Shown here one piece after another: positions 40,307 through 48,961 of a stretch of DNA of 64,000 bases. The translations under genes were made by a program, and so were the position numbers. This stretch comes from Sphingobium sp. TCM1 (GTDB taxonomy: Bacteria > Pseudomonadota > Alphaproteobacteria > Sphingomonadales > Sphingomonadaceae). A model generated the notes under the pieces. It had not been told where the DNA came from and did not search any database. It worked only from the letters and a program-made list of their open reading frames with translations. The DNA lies in assembly GCF_001650725.1 (NCBI RefSeq), contig NZ_LXVX01000041.1:62001-126000 (forward strand), written 5' to 3'. The first letter of the stretch is position 1. Every line of letters begins with the position of its first letter.

Positions 40307-40350
40307 GATAGCCACCCATCGCTGGCGGAGCGCAGGCGAACGATATGGCG

Positions 40351-40386
40351 GGCCGGTTCGGGATCACCGAATCGGCCTTTTCTTTT
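40351..40386 (+). terminator. terminator of the cell wall hydrolase gene
   Basis: GGCCGGTTCGG (40351-40361) and CCGAATCGGCC (40367-40377) form an 11-bp stem with one G-U pair and a 5-base loop, followed by TTTTCTTTT. The next bases start the LexA box of mmcB. Confidence 0.92.
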
Positions 40387-40401
40387 GTTCCCATAATGTT
40401 C
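40387..40401 (+). promoter_or_regulatory. LexA (SOS) box of mmcB
   Basis: An exact GTTC-N7-GTTC (40387-40390 and 40398-40401), the alphaproteobacterial LexA operator, ending 11 bases before the mmcB ATG. In Caulobacter mmcB is a known SOS gene, which supports the call. Confidence 0.85.
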
Positions 40402-40412
40402 TAATAAGGGGC

Positions 40413-40907
40413 ATGAGCACCGTTCCTGCAGATGCCTGTTCTCCGCTGACCGACGGCACTGCGCTGGCGGTGGCGCGGGGCACGCTGCGCCTCTTCTTCC
40501 GCCATGACATGAGCGGGATATTGGAAGTGCCGCTCCCCAATGGCCGGCGCGCCGACATCATGGCAATCGACGGTGCCGGGCGGCTCACCATCGTCGAGAT
40601 CAAGTGCAGCCGCGCGGACCTGCTGGGCGACATGAAGTGGCCCGATTATTTCGATTATTGCGACCGCTTTTTCTGGGCGGTGCCGGCGAGGTTCGACCTG
40701 ACTCTGTTCGACAGTGAGGCGCTTTGGCCCGCTCGCACGGGCCTGATCGTCGCCGACCAATATGATGCCGAACTGGTGCGGCCCGCGCCGGTCGAGCCGC
40801 TGGCGGCGGCGCGGCGCAAGGCGGAGACGCTGCGCTTCGCCCGGCGCGCGGCCCGGCGGCTGACCGCGCTTGGCGACCCGGATCATGCAGCGGAACTGGG
40901 ATGGTAG
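40413..40907 (+). CDS. mmcB: MmcB family DNA repair protein
   Basis: 164 residues of the MmcB family (first studied in Caulobacter as an SOS-induced gene needed for resistance to mitomycin C). The sequence has a PD-(D/E)XK-like nuclease core: RRADIMAIDG with Asp48, then IVEIKCSRAD with Glu62 and Lys64, and DMKWPDYFDYCDRFFWAVP. ATG 40413 lies just after AAGGGG with short spacing and 11 bases from the LexA box. The longer frame upstream runs through the terminator and is rejected. Confidence 0.92.
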   Translation: MSTVPADACSPLTDGTALAVARGTLRLFFRHDMSGILEVPLPNGRRADIMAIDGAGRLTIVEIKCSRADLLGDMKWPDYFDYCDRFFWAVPARFDLTLFDSEALWPARTGLIVADQYDAELVRPAPVEPLAAARRKAETLRFARRAARRLTALGDPDHAAELGW

Positions 40908-40976
40908 AGACCAGATCATCCTCTCCCGCGCCGGGGGCGGATAATCTTGTCTCTGTACTATCGGGCTTTTAGGCGG

Positions 40977-41591
40977 TCAGAATACCGGACCCTGTACAGG
41001 TCCTGTCGGCTTGACGCCATTTCCCTTGGCGGCGTCCAGCGCTTCGCTGAGGCCGGGCGTGCGATTGTCGCGGGCCGCATAGTCGCGGGCGGACATGCCG
41101 GCGATGGTGTCGCGCTTGTCGGGGTTGGCGCCCTGCGCCACCAGCAGGCGGACGAGGCCGACGTCGCGCAGTTGCACCGCGCGGATCAGCGGCGTTTCGC
41201 CGCTGTCATTGGTCTTGTCGACCTGTGCCTTGTAGCTCAGCAGGGTACGCACCCCTTCCTCGAACCGGCCCTGCACCGCGTCCATCAACGGGGTGTTGCC
41301 GTCATTGTCCGTCAGGTTGGGGTTGGCGCCCTTGGCGAGCAGGAAGGTCAGCCAGGTCGCGTCGCGGCGGGCGACGATGATGTGGAGCGCATTTTCGCCG
41401 GTGGACACGTCGCGGCTGTTGATGACGGTGGAGCCGGGCTTCTGGATGAAGTCGGTGACTTTCTGCCCATCCTTGTCCTTGACCGCCTTCAGGAAATTAT
41501 AATTGTCCGAAAACTGGGCCTGGGCCGGTCCCGGGACCAGCAGCGCCAGCGCCATCGAACCCAGGAAAGCGGAAAGGAACTTCGTCTTCAT
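40977..41591 (-). CDS. exported ankyrin repeat protein
   Basis: 204 residues. A signal peptide (FLSAFLGSMALALLVPGPAQA) is followed by an N-terminal helix pair and about four ankyrin repeats: GENALHIIVARRDATWLTFLLAKGANPN, DNDGNTPLMDAVQGRFEEGVRTLLSYKAQVD, DSGETPLIRAVQLRDVGLVRLLVAQGANPD (each quoted as consensus positions about 64-165), and a weaker last one. Ankyrin repeats bind proteins; the partner is unknown. ATG 41591 gives MKTKFLSAF. It is divergent from the SCO gene with 41 bases between starts. Confidence 0.9.
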   Translation of the reverse strand: MKTKFLSAFLGSMALALLVPGPAQAQFSDNYNFLKAVKDKDGQKVTDFIQKPGSTVINSRDVSTGENALHIIVARRDATWLTFLLAKGANPNLTDNDGNTPLMDAVQGRFEEGVRTLLSYKAQVDKTNDSGETPLIRAVQLRDVGLVRLLVAQGANPDKRDTIAGMSARDYAARDNRTPGLSEALDAAKGNGVKPTGPVQGPVF

Positions 41592-41632
41592 CTTGGCGCC
41601 CCGTTGCATTGCAAATCGCGTCCTAGCAGGGC

Positions 41633-42301
41633 ATGGCTGGCCACGCCATGAACAAAGCCGTCTCCGCCTTCGCCCTGCCAATGCTCGCCCTGCTGGCCGC
41701 CTGCAATATGGGCGCGGGTGGCAACGGATCAAGCGGATCGAGCGAGCCGGGCGAATTGGCCGGCGCCAGGATCGGCGCGCCCTTCACCCTGACCGACCAG
41801 GATGGCCAGCCTGCGCGTTGGGACGATTACAAGGGGCAGTATCGCCTCGTCTATTTCGGCTACACCTATTGCCCGGATGTGTGCCCGGTCGACCTGCAAA
41901 AGATCATGCAGGCCTTCGCCCGGTTCGAGAAGGACAAGCCTGCGCTGGCGGCCAAGGTGCAGCCCATGCTTATCAGCGTCGATCCCGACCGCGACACGCC
42001 GGAGATACTCAAGACCTATGTCGCGGCCTTCCATCCGCGCCTGATTGGCCTCACCGGCACGAAAGAACAGATCGCGAAGGTCGCCAGGGATTTCGTGGTG
42101 ATCTATAATCCGGAAAAGAGCAGCCCGGAAAAGACCGGCGGCACAAGCGACTATCTGGTCAGCCACAGCCGCACGCCCTATCTGTTCGATGGCGACGGCA
42201 AGCCGGTTGCGCTGGTGCCAGTGGATGATCCGGGCACGCCGGATACGGACGAGGGCGCACCTGACAAGGTGCTCGCCTTCCTTGAAAAATGGGTCAAGTG
42301 A
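41633..42301 (+). CDS. SCO1/SenC family copper chaperone lipoprotein
   Basis: 222 residues. SCO proteins deliver copper to the CuA site of cytochrome c oxidase. The signal has a lipobox LLAAC with Cys24. The thioredoxin-like domain has the copper-binding YCPDVCPVDLQKI (two Cys) and the conserved His in YLVSHSRTPYLFD. ATG 41648 (MNKAVSAFALP) is an equally good start for a lipoprotein signal. The ycgN-like gene begins inside its last codons. No cytochrome oxidase genes are in the window. Confidence 0.92.
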   Translation: MAGHAMNKAVSAFALPMLALLAACNMGAGGNGSSGSSEPGELAGARIGAPFTLTDQDGQPARWDDYKGQYRLVYFGYTYCPDVCPVDLQKIMQAFARFEKDKPALAAKVQPMLISVDPDRDTPEILKTYVAAFHPRLIGLTGTKEQIAKVARDFVVIYNPEKSSPEKTGGTSDYLVSHSRTPYLFDGDGKPVALVPVDDPGTPDTDEGAPDKVLAFLEKWVK

Positions 42302-42726
42302 CGAACTTCTGGGACAAGCCCCTCGACAAGCTCGACCGTGCCGAATGGGAGGCGCTGTGCGACGGCTGCGGCAAATGCTGCCTGCACAAGGCCGAGGACG
42401 AGGATACGGGGCATATCTATCCCACCAATGTCGCCTGCCGCCTGCTCGACCGGCAGAGCGGACAATGCAGCAACTACAAGGATCGGCGCACATTCGTTCC
42501 CGATTGCGTGCGGCTGACTCCGACCAAGGTGAAACAGATCAGCTGGCTGCCCCGTACCTGCGCCTATCGGTTGCGGGGTGAAGGCTTGCCGCTGCCGGAG
42601 TGGCATTATCTGGTCTGCGGCGACCGGGAGGCGGTCCACCGCGCCGGGGAGTCGGTCCGCGGCTGGACGGTGGCCGAAGCCGATGCGGGCGATTGGGAAC
42701 ATCATCTTGTCGACCGAGACATTTGA
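42289..42726 (+). CDS. YcgN family cysteine cluster protein (UPF0260)
   Basis: 145 residues. The family is defined by a Cys cluster that probably binds zinc or an iron-sulphur centre: CDGCGKCC (about 24-31), VACRLLD, GQCSNYKDR, PDCVRLTP, RTCAYRLR and VCGDRE follow in the usual order. Function is unknown. It starts within the SCO gene and overlaps the next gene by 44 bases, so three genes are coupled. Confidence 0.92.
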   Translation: MGQVTNFWDKPLDKLDRAEWEALCDGCGKCCLHKAEDEDTGHIYPTNVACRLLDRQSGQCSNYKDRRTFVPDCVRLTPTKVKQISWLPRTCAYRLRGEGLPLPEWHYLVCGDREAVHRAGESVRGWTVAEADAGDWEHHLVDRDI

Positions 42727-43417
42727 CGCGGCGATCCTGATCGACGGCGCCGCGATGCCGGTGCGGGTGCGCCGGTCCGCGCGGGCGCGGGCCTATCGGC
42801 TGACGATCGACAGCGCCCGCGGTGAATTGCGACTGTCGCTGCCTGCGCGCGCGAACCTCAAGAAGGCTCTGGGATGGGCGCAGGACCATGAAGCCTGGGT
42901 GCGCGCGCAGATGGCGAAGCAGCCGGTCGTGACGCAGCTGGCACATGGCGCGACCTTCCCGCTGGAGGGGCGCGAAATCGAAATTGTCTGGGTCGAGGGT
43001 GCGACGCGCACGATTCGCCTGGAAGGCGACCGGCTGCTGCTGGGCGGGGCGACGGAATCGGTCGGCGCGCGCGTCCAACGCTGGCTGGTGGCCCGCGCCA
43101 GGGCGGTGCTGGAGACCGAAAGTCATGAACTGGCGCGCGAGCATGGACTGATCGTCGCCTCGGTCGGCGTCGGCGATCCGCGCAGCCGTTGGGGCAGTTG
43201 CACCTCTTCCGGCGCGATCCGCTATAGCTGGAGGCTGATCCTCTGTCCGCCGGAGGTGCGGCGGGCGACGGTGGCGCATGAACTGGCGCACCTGCTGCAC
43301 ATGGACCATAGCCAGGCGTTCCACGCCGCGCACCGCCGTATCTACGGTGCCGATCCCCGGCCCGCGCGCGAATGGCTGCGGGCACATGGCGCGGGCCTGC
43401 ATCGCTATCGGGGTTAG
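42683..43417 (+). CDS. SprT/YgjP-like metallopeptidase (M48-type domain)
   Basis: 244 residues of the YgjP-like family. The zinc-binding site is VAHELAHLLHMDHSQAFH with the HExxH motif and a downstream His. RARAYRLTIDSARGELRLSLPARANLKKAL (in parts) and GDPRSRWGSCTSSGAIRYSWRLIL are family blocks. Substrate unknown; it is cytoplasmic. The start is uncertain between ATG 42683, which overlaps the ycgN-like gene by 44 bases, and TTG 42710, which has GGGAA upstream. Confidence 0.88.
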   Translation: MRAIGNIILSTETFDAAILIDGAAMPVRVRRSARARAYRLTIDSARGELRLSLPARANLKKALGWAQDHEAWVRAQMAKQPVVTQLAHGATFPLEGREIEIVWVEGATRTIRLEGDRLLLGGATESVGARVQRWLVARARAVLETESHELAREHGLIVASVGVGDPRSRWGSCTSSGAIRYSWRLILCPPEVRRATVAHELAHLLHMDHSQAFHAAHRRIYGADPRPAREWLRAHGAGLHRYRG

Positions 43418-43422
43418 GGGAT

Positions 43423-43683
43423 ATGGCGCGCCGGAAACGCTATCTGACGGCGACCATGCCGGATGGCTATGTGAAGACGATCGGGCCGACGGCCGACCCC
43501 TTCACCCATTATTGGCGGATCGTCGCCGAACTGGACAATGGCAAGACCGAGGTGTTCTGGGGCCATACACGCTCCCTCGCCGAGGCGAAGAAGCTGAAGG
43601 GGCCGGCGGCCGACGGCGCGCGGATGCGGGGGTGGAAAAGCTACCGGTTCGAGATCGCCGAACTGGTCGAGACGCCAGCCTAG
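43423..43683 (+). CDS. small hypothetical protein
   Basis: 86 residues, basic at the N-terminus (MARRKRYLTATMPDGYVKTI) and Trp/Lys-rich towards the end (GWKSYRFEIAELVETPA). I do not recognise a family. The composition suggests a nucleic acid- or ribosome-associated protein, but this is a guess. It follows the metallopeptidase gene by 5 bases and its stop overlaps that of the convergent trhO by four bases. Confidence 0.7.
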   Translation: MARRKRYLTATMPDGYVKTIGPTADPFTHYWRIVAELDNGKTEVFWGHTRSLAEAKKLKGPAADGARMRGWKSYRFEIAELVETPA

Positions 43684-44504
43684 TTCCGGTGCGGCCAGGC
43701 GCCCGATGCGTCGCCCGGACAGTCATGCGCGACATCGCGCGGGTGGGGCAAGCCACAGGCGCGGCAGGTGACATAATCGCCGGGCTTGAGGCCATGCCCC
43801 ACCGTCACCCGCTCGTCGAAGACATAGCAATCGCCCTGCCAGCGACTGTCAGCCTCCGGCATCTCCTCCAGATAGCGCAGGATGCCACCCTTGAGGTGAT
43901 AGACCTCGTCGAAACCCCGCGCCTTTACCAGTGCGGTCGATTTCTCGCAGCGTATCCCACCGGTGCAGAACATGGCGATCCTGGGCGTGCGGTCTTGCGC
44001 CTTCAGGTCGGCGGCGAAATCGTCAAACCAGGCGGGAAAGTCGCGGAAGGAGCGGGTGGCCGGGTCGATCGCGCCATCGAAGGTGCCGCAGGCGACCTCA
44101 TAGGCGTTGCGGGTGTCGATGACGACCGTCTCGGGATCGGCGATCAGCGCGTTCCATGCGACCGGGTCGAGATGCGTGCCCGCCCGGGTCGCCGGATCGA
44201 GGTCGCCGGCGCCCAGCGTGACGATCTCTGCCTTCACCTTCACTTTCATCCGGGCGAAAGGCGCTGCCTGCGCCTGCGAATATTTGACGTCGAGTTCGGC
44301 GCAGCCCGGCAGGGCGCGGATATGCGCGACCAACGCGGCGATGGCGTCGCCATCCCCGGCGACGGTTCCGTTGATCCCTTCCCCCGCCACGATCAGCGTA
44401 CCGCAGGTGCGCAAATGGGCGCACAGCGCCTTGAGATCGGTTGCGATGGCCTGCGGATCGCCAAAGCGGGTGAAATGATAGAGGGCGGCGACGGTGTAGG
44501 ACAT
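43680..44504 (-). CDS. trhO: tRNA uridine(34) hydroxylase (rhodanese-like)
   Basis: 274 residues of the TrhO/YceA family, which uses oxygen to make 5-hydroxyuridine at position 34 of tRNAs. An N-terminal ferredoxin-like domain (GTLIVAGEGINGTVAG, about 35-50) precedes the rhodanese domain with VVIDTRNAYEVACGTF and the active-site Cys in MFCTGGIRCEKSTA (about 185-198). The C-terminal zinc-like cluster CRACGLPHPRDVAHDC is present. ATG 44504 gives MSYTVAALYHF. It is divergent from pdeM. Confidence 0.93.
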   Translation of the reverse strand: MSYTVAALYHFTRFGDPQAIATDLKALCAHLRTCGTLIVAGEGINGTVAGDGDAIAALVAHIRALPGCAELDVKYSQAQAAPFARMKVKVKAEIVTLGAGDLDPATRAGTHLDPVAWNALIADPETVVIDTRNAYEVACGTFDGAIDPATRSFRDFPAWFDDFAADLKAQDRTPRIAMFCTGGIRCEKSTALVKARGFDEVYHLKGGILRYLEEMPEADSRWQGDCYVFDERVTVGHGLKPGDYVTCRACGLPHPRDVAHDCPGDASGAWPHRN

Positions 44505-44568
44505 GGCGCGCCTATAAGCGAACGGCCGGCCTCTTGAAAGCCGGGGCGGACAGGCGCATAGGCGGGAC

Positions 44569-45228
44569 ATGGTTCCCCTTTCGTTCGCAGGTCATGAGTT
44601 TCTGGCGCTGCCCGAGGCTGCGCTTTTCTGGCCGGATCAGGGCGCCTTGCTGGTCGCCGACCTTCATTTCGAGAAGGCGAGCTGGTATGCCCGTTTCGGT
44701 CAGTTTCTGCCGCCCCATGACAGTCAGGCGACGCTGGACATGGTCGAGGCGCTGGTGGCGCGGACCGGTGCCCGATCCGTTTTTTCGCTGGGAGACAGTT
44801 TCCATGACAGCGATGGTGCCGCGCGGCTCGACCGGAAAACGCGCGATCGGTTGATTTCCCTTACGGAAAGGGTGGACTGGACGTGGATTACCGGCAATCA
44901 TGATGTCGGTGTCACGGCCATGCCGGGGGGAAGGCGGATGGCGGAGGCGGAGGTCGAGGGAATCCGGTTGAGGCATGAGGCGGAGCCGGACGATCCCCGA
45001 CCCGAAATTTCCGGTCATTTCCACCCCAAGCTGCGCCTGTCGTTGCGCGGACGGCATGTGTCGCGGCGCTGTTTCGTGGGATCGGCAACCAAGCTGATCC
45101 TGCCCGCGCTGGGAGCGCTGACGGGAGGACTGGATGCGGGTCATGGGGAGATTCGCCGGGCGGTGGGACCGGGAGCGGCCGCTCTGGTGCCGGTCGCGGA
45201 CCGGCTGCTGCGCTTTCCCTTATCGTAA
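44569..45228 (+). CDS. pdeM: PdeM-type metallophosphoesterase
   Basis: 219 residues of the calcineurin-like family named for its link to DNA ligase-associated DNA damage response operons. Metal ligands: VADLHFEKASW (Asp-x-His), FSLGDSFHD, TWITGNHDVG and SGHFHPK. In many bacteria pdeM lies with an Lhr-type helicase, an exonuclease and a ligase; here it stands alone between trhO and a TonB-dependent receptor gene. The nuclease role is inferred from the family. Confidence 0.88.
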   Translation: MVPLSFAGHEFLALPEAALFWPDQGALLVADLHFEKASWYARFGQFLPPHDSQATLDMVEALVARTGARSVFSLGDSFHDSDGAARLDRKTRDRLISLTERVDWTWITGNHDVGVTAMPGGRRMAEAEVEGIRLRHEAEPDDPRPEISGHFHPKLRLSLRGRHVSRRCFVGSATKLILPALGALTGGLDAGHGEIRRAVGPGAAALVPVADRLLRFPLS

Positions 45229-45416
45229 AGCGACGTTACGGAAACCGGAAATTAAGCCGTGGCCGATAGGCAACACAGCATGATTATCCGCCCGCTTCAT
45301 CGTTTACAACGCCCGGAAAAGCTGGGGTATCTTGCCTTGTCCCTGCTGTGGCAGCATAATCACCCGCATCCCGACGCGACAGATAGACGCGCGGGCCAGG
45401 AGAGGATCAGACCATC

Positions 45417-48215
45417 ATGACAGACAAGAGTCTCTGGCTGACGAGCGTCGGTGCCGTTGCACTGGCCATGACCGCGCCGGCCATGGCGCAGCAGAGCGCC
45501 GCGCCGCAGGCAGCAGAGGAAGAGCCGGGCGCCGACATCATCGTGACCGCGACCCGCCGCGCCAGTCCCTTGTCCGACGTGCCGATCGCGGTGTCGGCGG
45601 TGGGCGCGCAGGCGATGCAGAATAGCGGCGCCAGCGACATCCGCACGCTGAACCAGCTTGCCCCCTCGCTCCTAGTTTCCTCGACCGGATCGGAAGCCAA
45701 TGCCTCGGCGCGTATCCGCGGCATCGGCACGGTGGGTGACAATCCGGGGCTGGAAAGTTCGGTCGCGGTATTCATTGACGGCGTCTATCGCTCGCGGACG
45801 GGTGCGGGCCTCAACGAACTGGGCGAGATCGAACGAGTGGAGGTGCTGCGCGGGCCGCAGGGGACGCTGTTCGGCCGCAACGCGTCGGCCGGTCTCATCA
45901 ACATTATCAGCAAGGCACCGGAAAAGACCTTCCATGCGAAGGGCGAGATAACCTACGGCAATTACGACTATTGGCGCCTGTCGGGTCGCGTGACCGGGCC
46001 GGTCGCCGAAGGCGTCGCGCTGGCGCTGGACGGCGTGTGGTCGAAGCGCGACGGTTTCTACAAGCTGGTGGACGCCAGCGGCGCGACGATCGGCGATACC
46101 AACGACCGCGACCGTTACTTCTTGCGCGGCCAGGCGTTGATCGAGCCGAACGACGCGCTCTCCATCCGCCTGATCGGCGATTATACCAATCGCGACGAAA
46201 GCTGCTGCGGGGCGGCCTATATAGAGGCGAGCGAACGGCGCCCGGCGGCGGGCGGCGGCTATACCACGGCCCCGTTCAACCGCATCACGGCCATTCTGGC
46301 GGGGCAGGGGAGTACCATCCCCGCCGATCCCTATGACCGGGAATTGTCCATCACGCCGGGTCGCGATTATGTCAGCAAACTCAGGGACTGGGGCCTGTCT
46401 GGTGAGGTGAATTACGACTTCGGGGGCGCCAAGCTGACCAGCATCACCGCCTATCGCGACTATAAATCCCGCGACTATGGCGATTATGACTATAATCGCG
46501 CCGACCTGCTCTATCGCGATCCCAACACCTATCGCCAGTTCAAGACCTTCACCCAGGAATTGCGGCTCCAGGGATCGGCCTTCGGCGACATGCTCGATTG
46601 GCTGGTCGGCGGCTATTATGCCAATGAAAAGCTGACCTTGCAGGACAATATCGTCTTCGGCGCGGATTATGGTCGCTTTGCCGCCTGCCGCCTGATGGCG
46701 GGCTCCAGCCTCAACAGCAATTTCACCGCGCAGCAACTGGCAGCCTGCGGCAGCGGTCTTGCCACCTCGGCGCTGATCACCGGCACCCAGGCCAATCTCA
46801 ACAGCGGGCTGACCGCCGCCCTCATCGCGCGCGGCGTGCCTGCGGCGGTCGCGGCGGCGCAGGCCGGCGCAATCTCGACCGGCCTTGGCAATGGCCTGCG
46901 CGCGCTGTCCGCCATCCCCGCCGGCACCGGTGATGTCGCGTCGCTCTATCGCCAGAAAAGCGAGAATTGGGCGCTCTTCACCCATAATATCATTCATGTG
47001 ACGAACCGGTTCGATCTGACGCTCGGCCTTCGCTACACCCATGAAAGCAAGCGTTTTTCTGCAGATCTCAACAACAATAACGCCACGTGCGCGGCGCTCC
47101 AGTCCTCGGCGCTGCCGGGGATCGCGACCAATGCGGCGCTGGGCAGCGCGGCGGCGCTCGCCGGGGGCATCCTGACCCTCGGATGCCTCGGCAACGGCTC
47201 CACCACGCTCAATGCGCTCGACCTTAATGACAAGATCAGCGATGGCGAATTTTCCGGTACGGCAGTGCTGTCCTGGAAGCCCATCGACGATCTGCTGCTC
47301 TATGGCAGCTATTCGAAGGGCTATAAGGCCGGGGGTTACAATCTCGACCGGTTCCAGCTGGGATCGACGGGCCTGAATGCCGTGCCCGCCGTCTTCGCGC
47401 CGCGCACCAACGCCGACGTCACCAGCCTGCGCTTCGCGGCGGAGAAGGTCGATGCGTTCGAAGTGGGCCTGAAATACAGCCAGCCCAAATGGAGCGCGAA
47501 CATCGCCGCCTTCCGGCAGGAGTTCAAGAATTTCCAATTGAACACCTTCAACGGCACCAGCTTCGTCGTGCAGAATATCAATGGCTGCGATAGCGCCTTG
47601 AGCGCCACGCGCACCTGCGACAGCGGCGATGTCGGGCCGGGGCTGATCAGCCAGGGCATCGAGTTGGAACTGACCGCGACTCCGGCGCGCAATTTCCGCG
47701 TGTCGGGCGGCTTCACCTATGCCAGCGCCAAGTTCGCCAACCGGCTGGTGGGCAGCAGCGACGGCAGCGTGCCGCTCGACCCCGCGCTGTTCCTGCTGCC
47801 CGGCTCGATCAACAGCAACGCGCCCAAGGTCGTCACGACGGCCAGTGCCGCATGGACGCCGGAGATCGGGTCATCGGGTCTGTCCGCCCTCTTCTATGTC
47901 GATGGCCGCATGACCAGCGACTATAATACGGGGTCGGACCTGTTCCCCGAAAAGGCGCAGGACGGCTACGCCATCGTCAACGCCCGCGTCGGTATTCGCG
48001 GGCCGAACCAGCGCTGGGCAGTCGAATTCTGGGGCCAGAATATCTTCAACCAAGATTATACCCAGGTCGCTTTCTCCAGCCCGCTCCAGTCGAGCAGCCC
48101 GGCGACGTCGACTACCGGCCAGTTCGCGGCGGGCGCGCCGATGGCGAACCAGCTCATCTCGGCCTATCTCGCCGAACCGCGCACCTACGGCATTACCCTG
48201 CGCGGGAGTTTCTGA
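45417..48215 (+). CDS. TonB-dependent receptor
   Basis: 932-residue outer membrane receptor. A signal peptide (LTSVGAVALAMTAPAMAQ) and the TonB box region DIIVTATRR (about 40-48) precede the plug (VPIAVSAVGAQAMQNSGASD, RGPQGTLFGRNASAGLINII) and a 22-strand barrel ending with Phe. The PQGTLFGRNASAG motif is typical of the sphingomonad type-2 receptors for substrates such as sugars, aromatic compounds or siderophores. The ligand is unknown. AGGAGAGG lies 11 bases before the ATG. A strong terminator sits just past the stop within the convergent yggS coding sequence. Confidence 0.93.
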   Translation: MTDKSLWLTSVGAVALAMTAPAMAQQSAAPQAAEEEPGADIIVTATRRASPLSDVPIAVSAVGAQAMQNSGASDIRTLNQLAPSLLVSSTGSEANASARIRGIGTVGDNPGLESSVAVFIDGVYRSRTGAGLNELGEIERVEVLRGPQGTLFGRNASAGLINIISKAPEKTFHAKGEITYGNYDYWRLSGRVTGPVAEGVALALDGVWSKRDGFYKLVDASGATIGDTNDRDRYFLRGQALIEPNDALSIRLIGDYTNRDESCCGAAYIEASERRPAAGGGYTTAPFNRITAILAGQGSTIPADPYDRELSITPGRDYVSKLRDWGLSGEVNYDFGGAKLTSITAYRDYKSRDYGDYDYNRADLLYRDPNTYRQFKTFTQELRLQGSAFGDMLDWLVGGYYANEKLTLQDNIVFGADYGRFAACRLMAGSSLNSNFTAQQLAACGSGLATSALITGTQANLNSGLTAALIARGVPAAVAAAQAGAISTGLGNGLRALSAIPAGTGDVASLYRQKSENWALFTHNIIHVTNRFDLTLGLRYTHESKRFSADLNNNNATCAALQSSALPGIATNAALGSAAALAGGILTLGCLGNGSTTLNALDLNDKISDGEFSGTAVLSWKPIDDLLLYGSYSKGYKAGGYNLDRFQLGSTGLNAVPAVFAPRTNADVTSLRFAAEKVDAFEVGLKYSQPKWSANIAAFRQEFKNFQLNTFNGTSFVVQNINGCDSALSATRTCDSGDVGPGLISQGIELELTATPARNFRVSGGFTYASAKFANRLVGSSDGSVPLDPALFLLPGSINSNAPKVVTTASAAWTPEIGSSGLSALFYVDGRMTSDYNTGSDLFPEKAQDGYAIVNARVGIRGPNQRWAVEFWGQNIFNQDYTQVAFSSPLQSSSPATSTTGQFAAGAPMANQLISAYLAEPRTYGITLRGSF

Positions 48216-48939
48216 GCATTCCTCTCCCGCTCGCCGGCACCGGGCGAGCGGGGGAGGGCCTCTCCCCGAACAGTGCCGTGCCGACGCGTATGTCGGTCGC
48301 GCCCAGCATGATCGCCGTCTCATAATCGCCCGACATGCCCATGGAGAGGCGCGGCAGGCCTTCCTCCCGCGCCATCTTCGCCAGCAGCGCGAAGAAAGGC
48401 GCGGACTCGATGTCGGCGGGCGGGACGCACATCAAGCCCAGCAGCGGAATGTCGGCGGCGCGCGCGGCAGCGATCAGCGTGGCCGTGTCGGCAATCGCGC
48501 AGCCGCCCTTCTGCTCTTCGGCGCCGATATTGACCTGGATGAAACAGGGGATGCGCCTGCCCGCCACGTCCATCGCCCTGGCCAGCGCGGTCAGCAGGGA
48601 GGGGCGATCGAGCCCGTGGATCACGTCGAACAAAGCGACCGCCTCGGCCGCTTTGTTCGACTGGAGCTGGCCAACCAGATGCAGTTCGATGTCAGCAAAT
48701 TCCTCGCGCAGGGCGGGCCATTTGTCCTGGCTTTCCTGCACCCGATTTTCACCGAACACGCACTGCCCGGCCGCGATCAGCGGGCGGATCGCGTCGGCGC
48801 CATGGGTCTTGGATACGGCGATGAGCTTGACATCATCGGCGGTGCGGTCGGTCAGGCGGGCGGCGCGTTCGATGGATTCGCGCACGGCGGCCAGGCGCTG
48901 GGCCGCGTCGCTGCTATCGGGGATGCTGGCGGTCGTCAT
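48193..48939 (-). CDS. YggS family pyridoxal phosphate homeostasis protein
   Basis: 248 residues of the PLPBP family, a PLP-binding barrel that buffers pyridoxal phosphate. VKLIAVSKTHGADAIRPLI has the PLP Lys (about 36); FGENRVQESQDKWPAL, IELHLVGQLQSNKA, LSMGMSGDYETAI and IRVGTALFGER follow. The last 20 residues past FGER (about 229-248) are Pro/Arg-rich and lie on the TonB-receptor terminator hairpin, so they are probably not structural. It is divergent from the ThiE-like gene with only 22 bases between starts. Confidence 0.93.
   Translation of the reverse strand: MTTASIPDSSDAAQRLAAVRESIERAARLTDRTADDVKLIAVSKTHGADAIRPLIAAGQCVFGENRVQESQDKWPALREEFADIELHLVGQLQSNKAAEAVALFDVIHGLDRPSLLTALARAMDVAGRRIPCFIQVNIGAEEQKGGCAIADTATLIAAARAADIPLLGLMCVPPADIESAPFFALLAKMAREEGLPRLSMGMSGDYETAIMLGATDIRVGTALFGERPSPARPVPASGRGMLRNSRAG
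48221..48257 (+). terminator. TonB-receptor terminator inside the yggS 3' end
   Basis: CCTCTCCCGCTCGCC (48221-48235) pairs with GGCGAGCGGGGGAGG (48243-48257), 15 bp with one T-G pair. It begins 6 bases after the receptor stop. No T-run follows on either strand, so termination strength is uncertain. Confidence 0.65.
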
Positions 48940-48961
48940 GCGCGCTGCTATAGGCAGGGCC

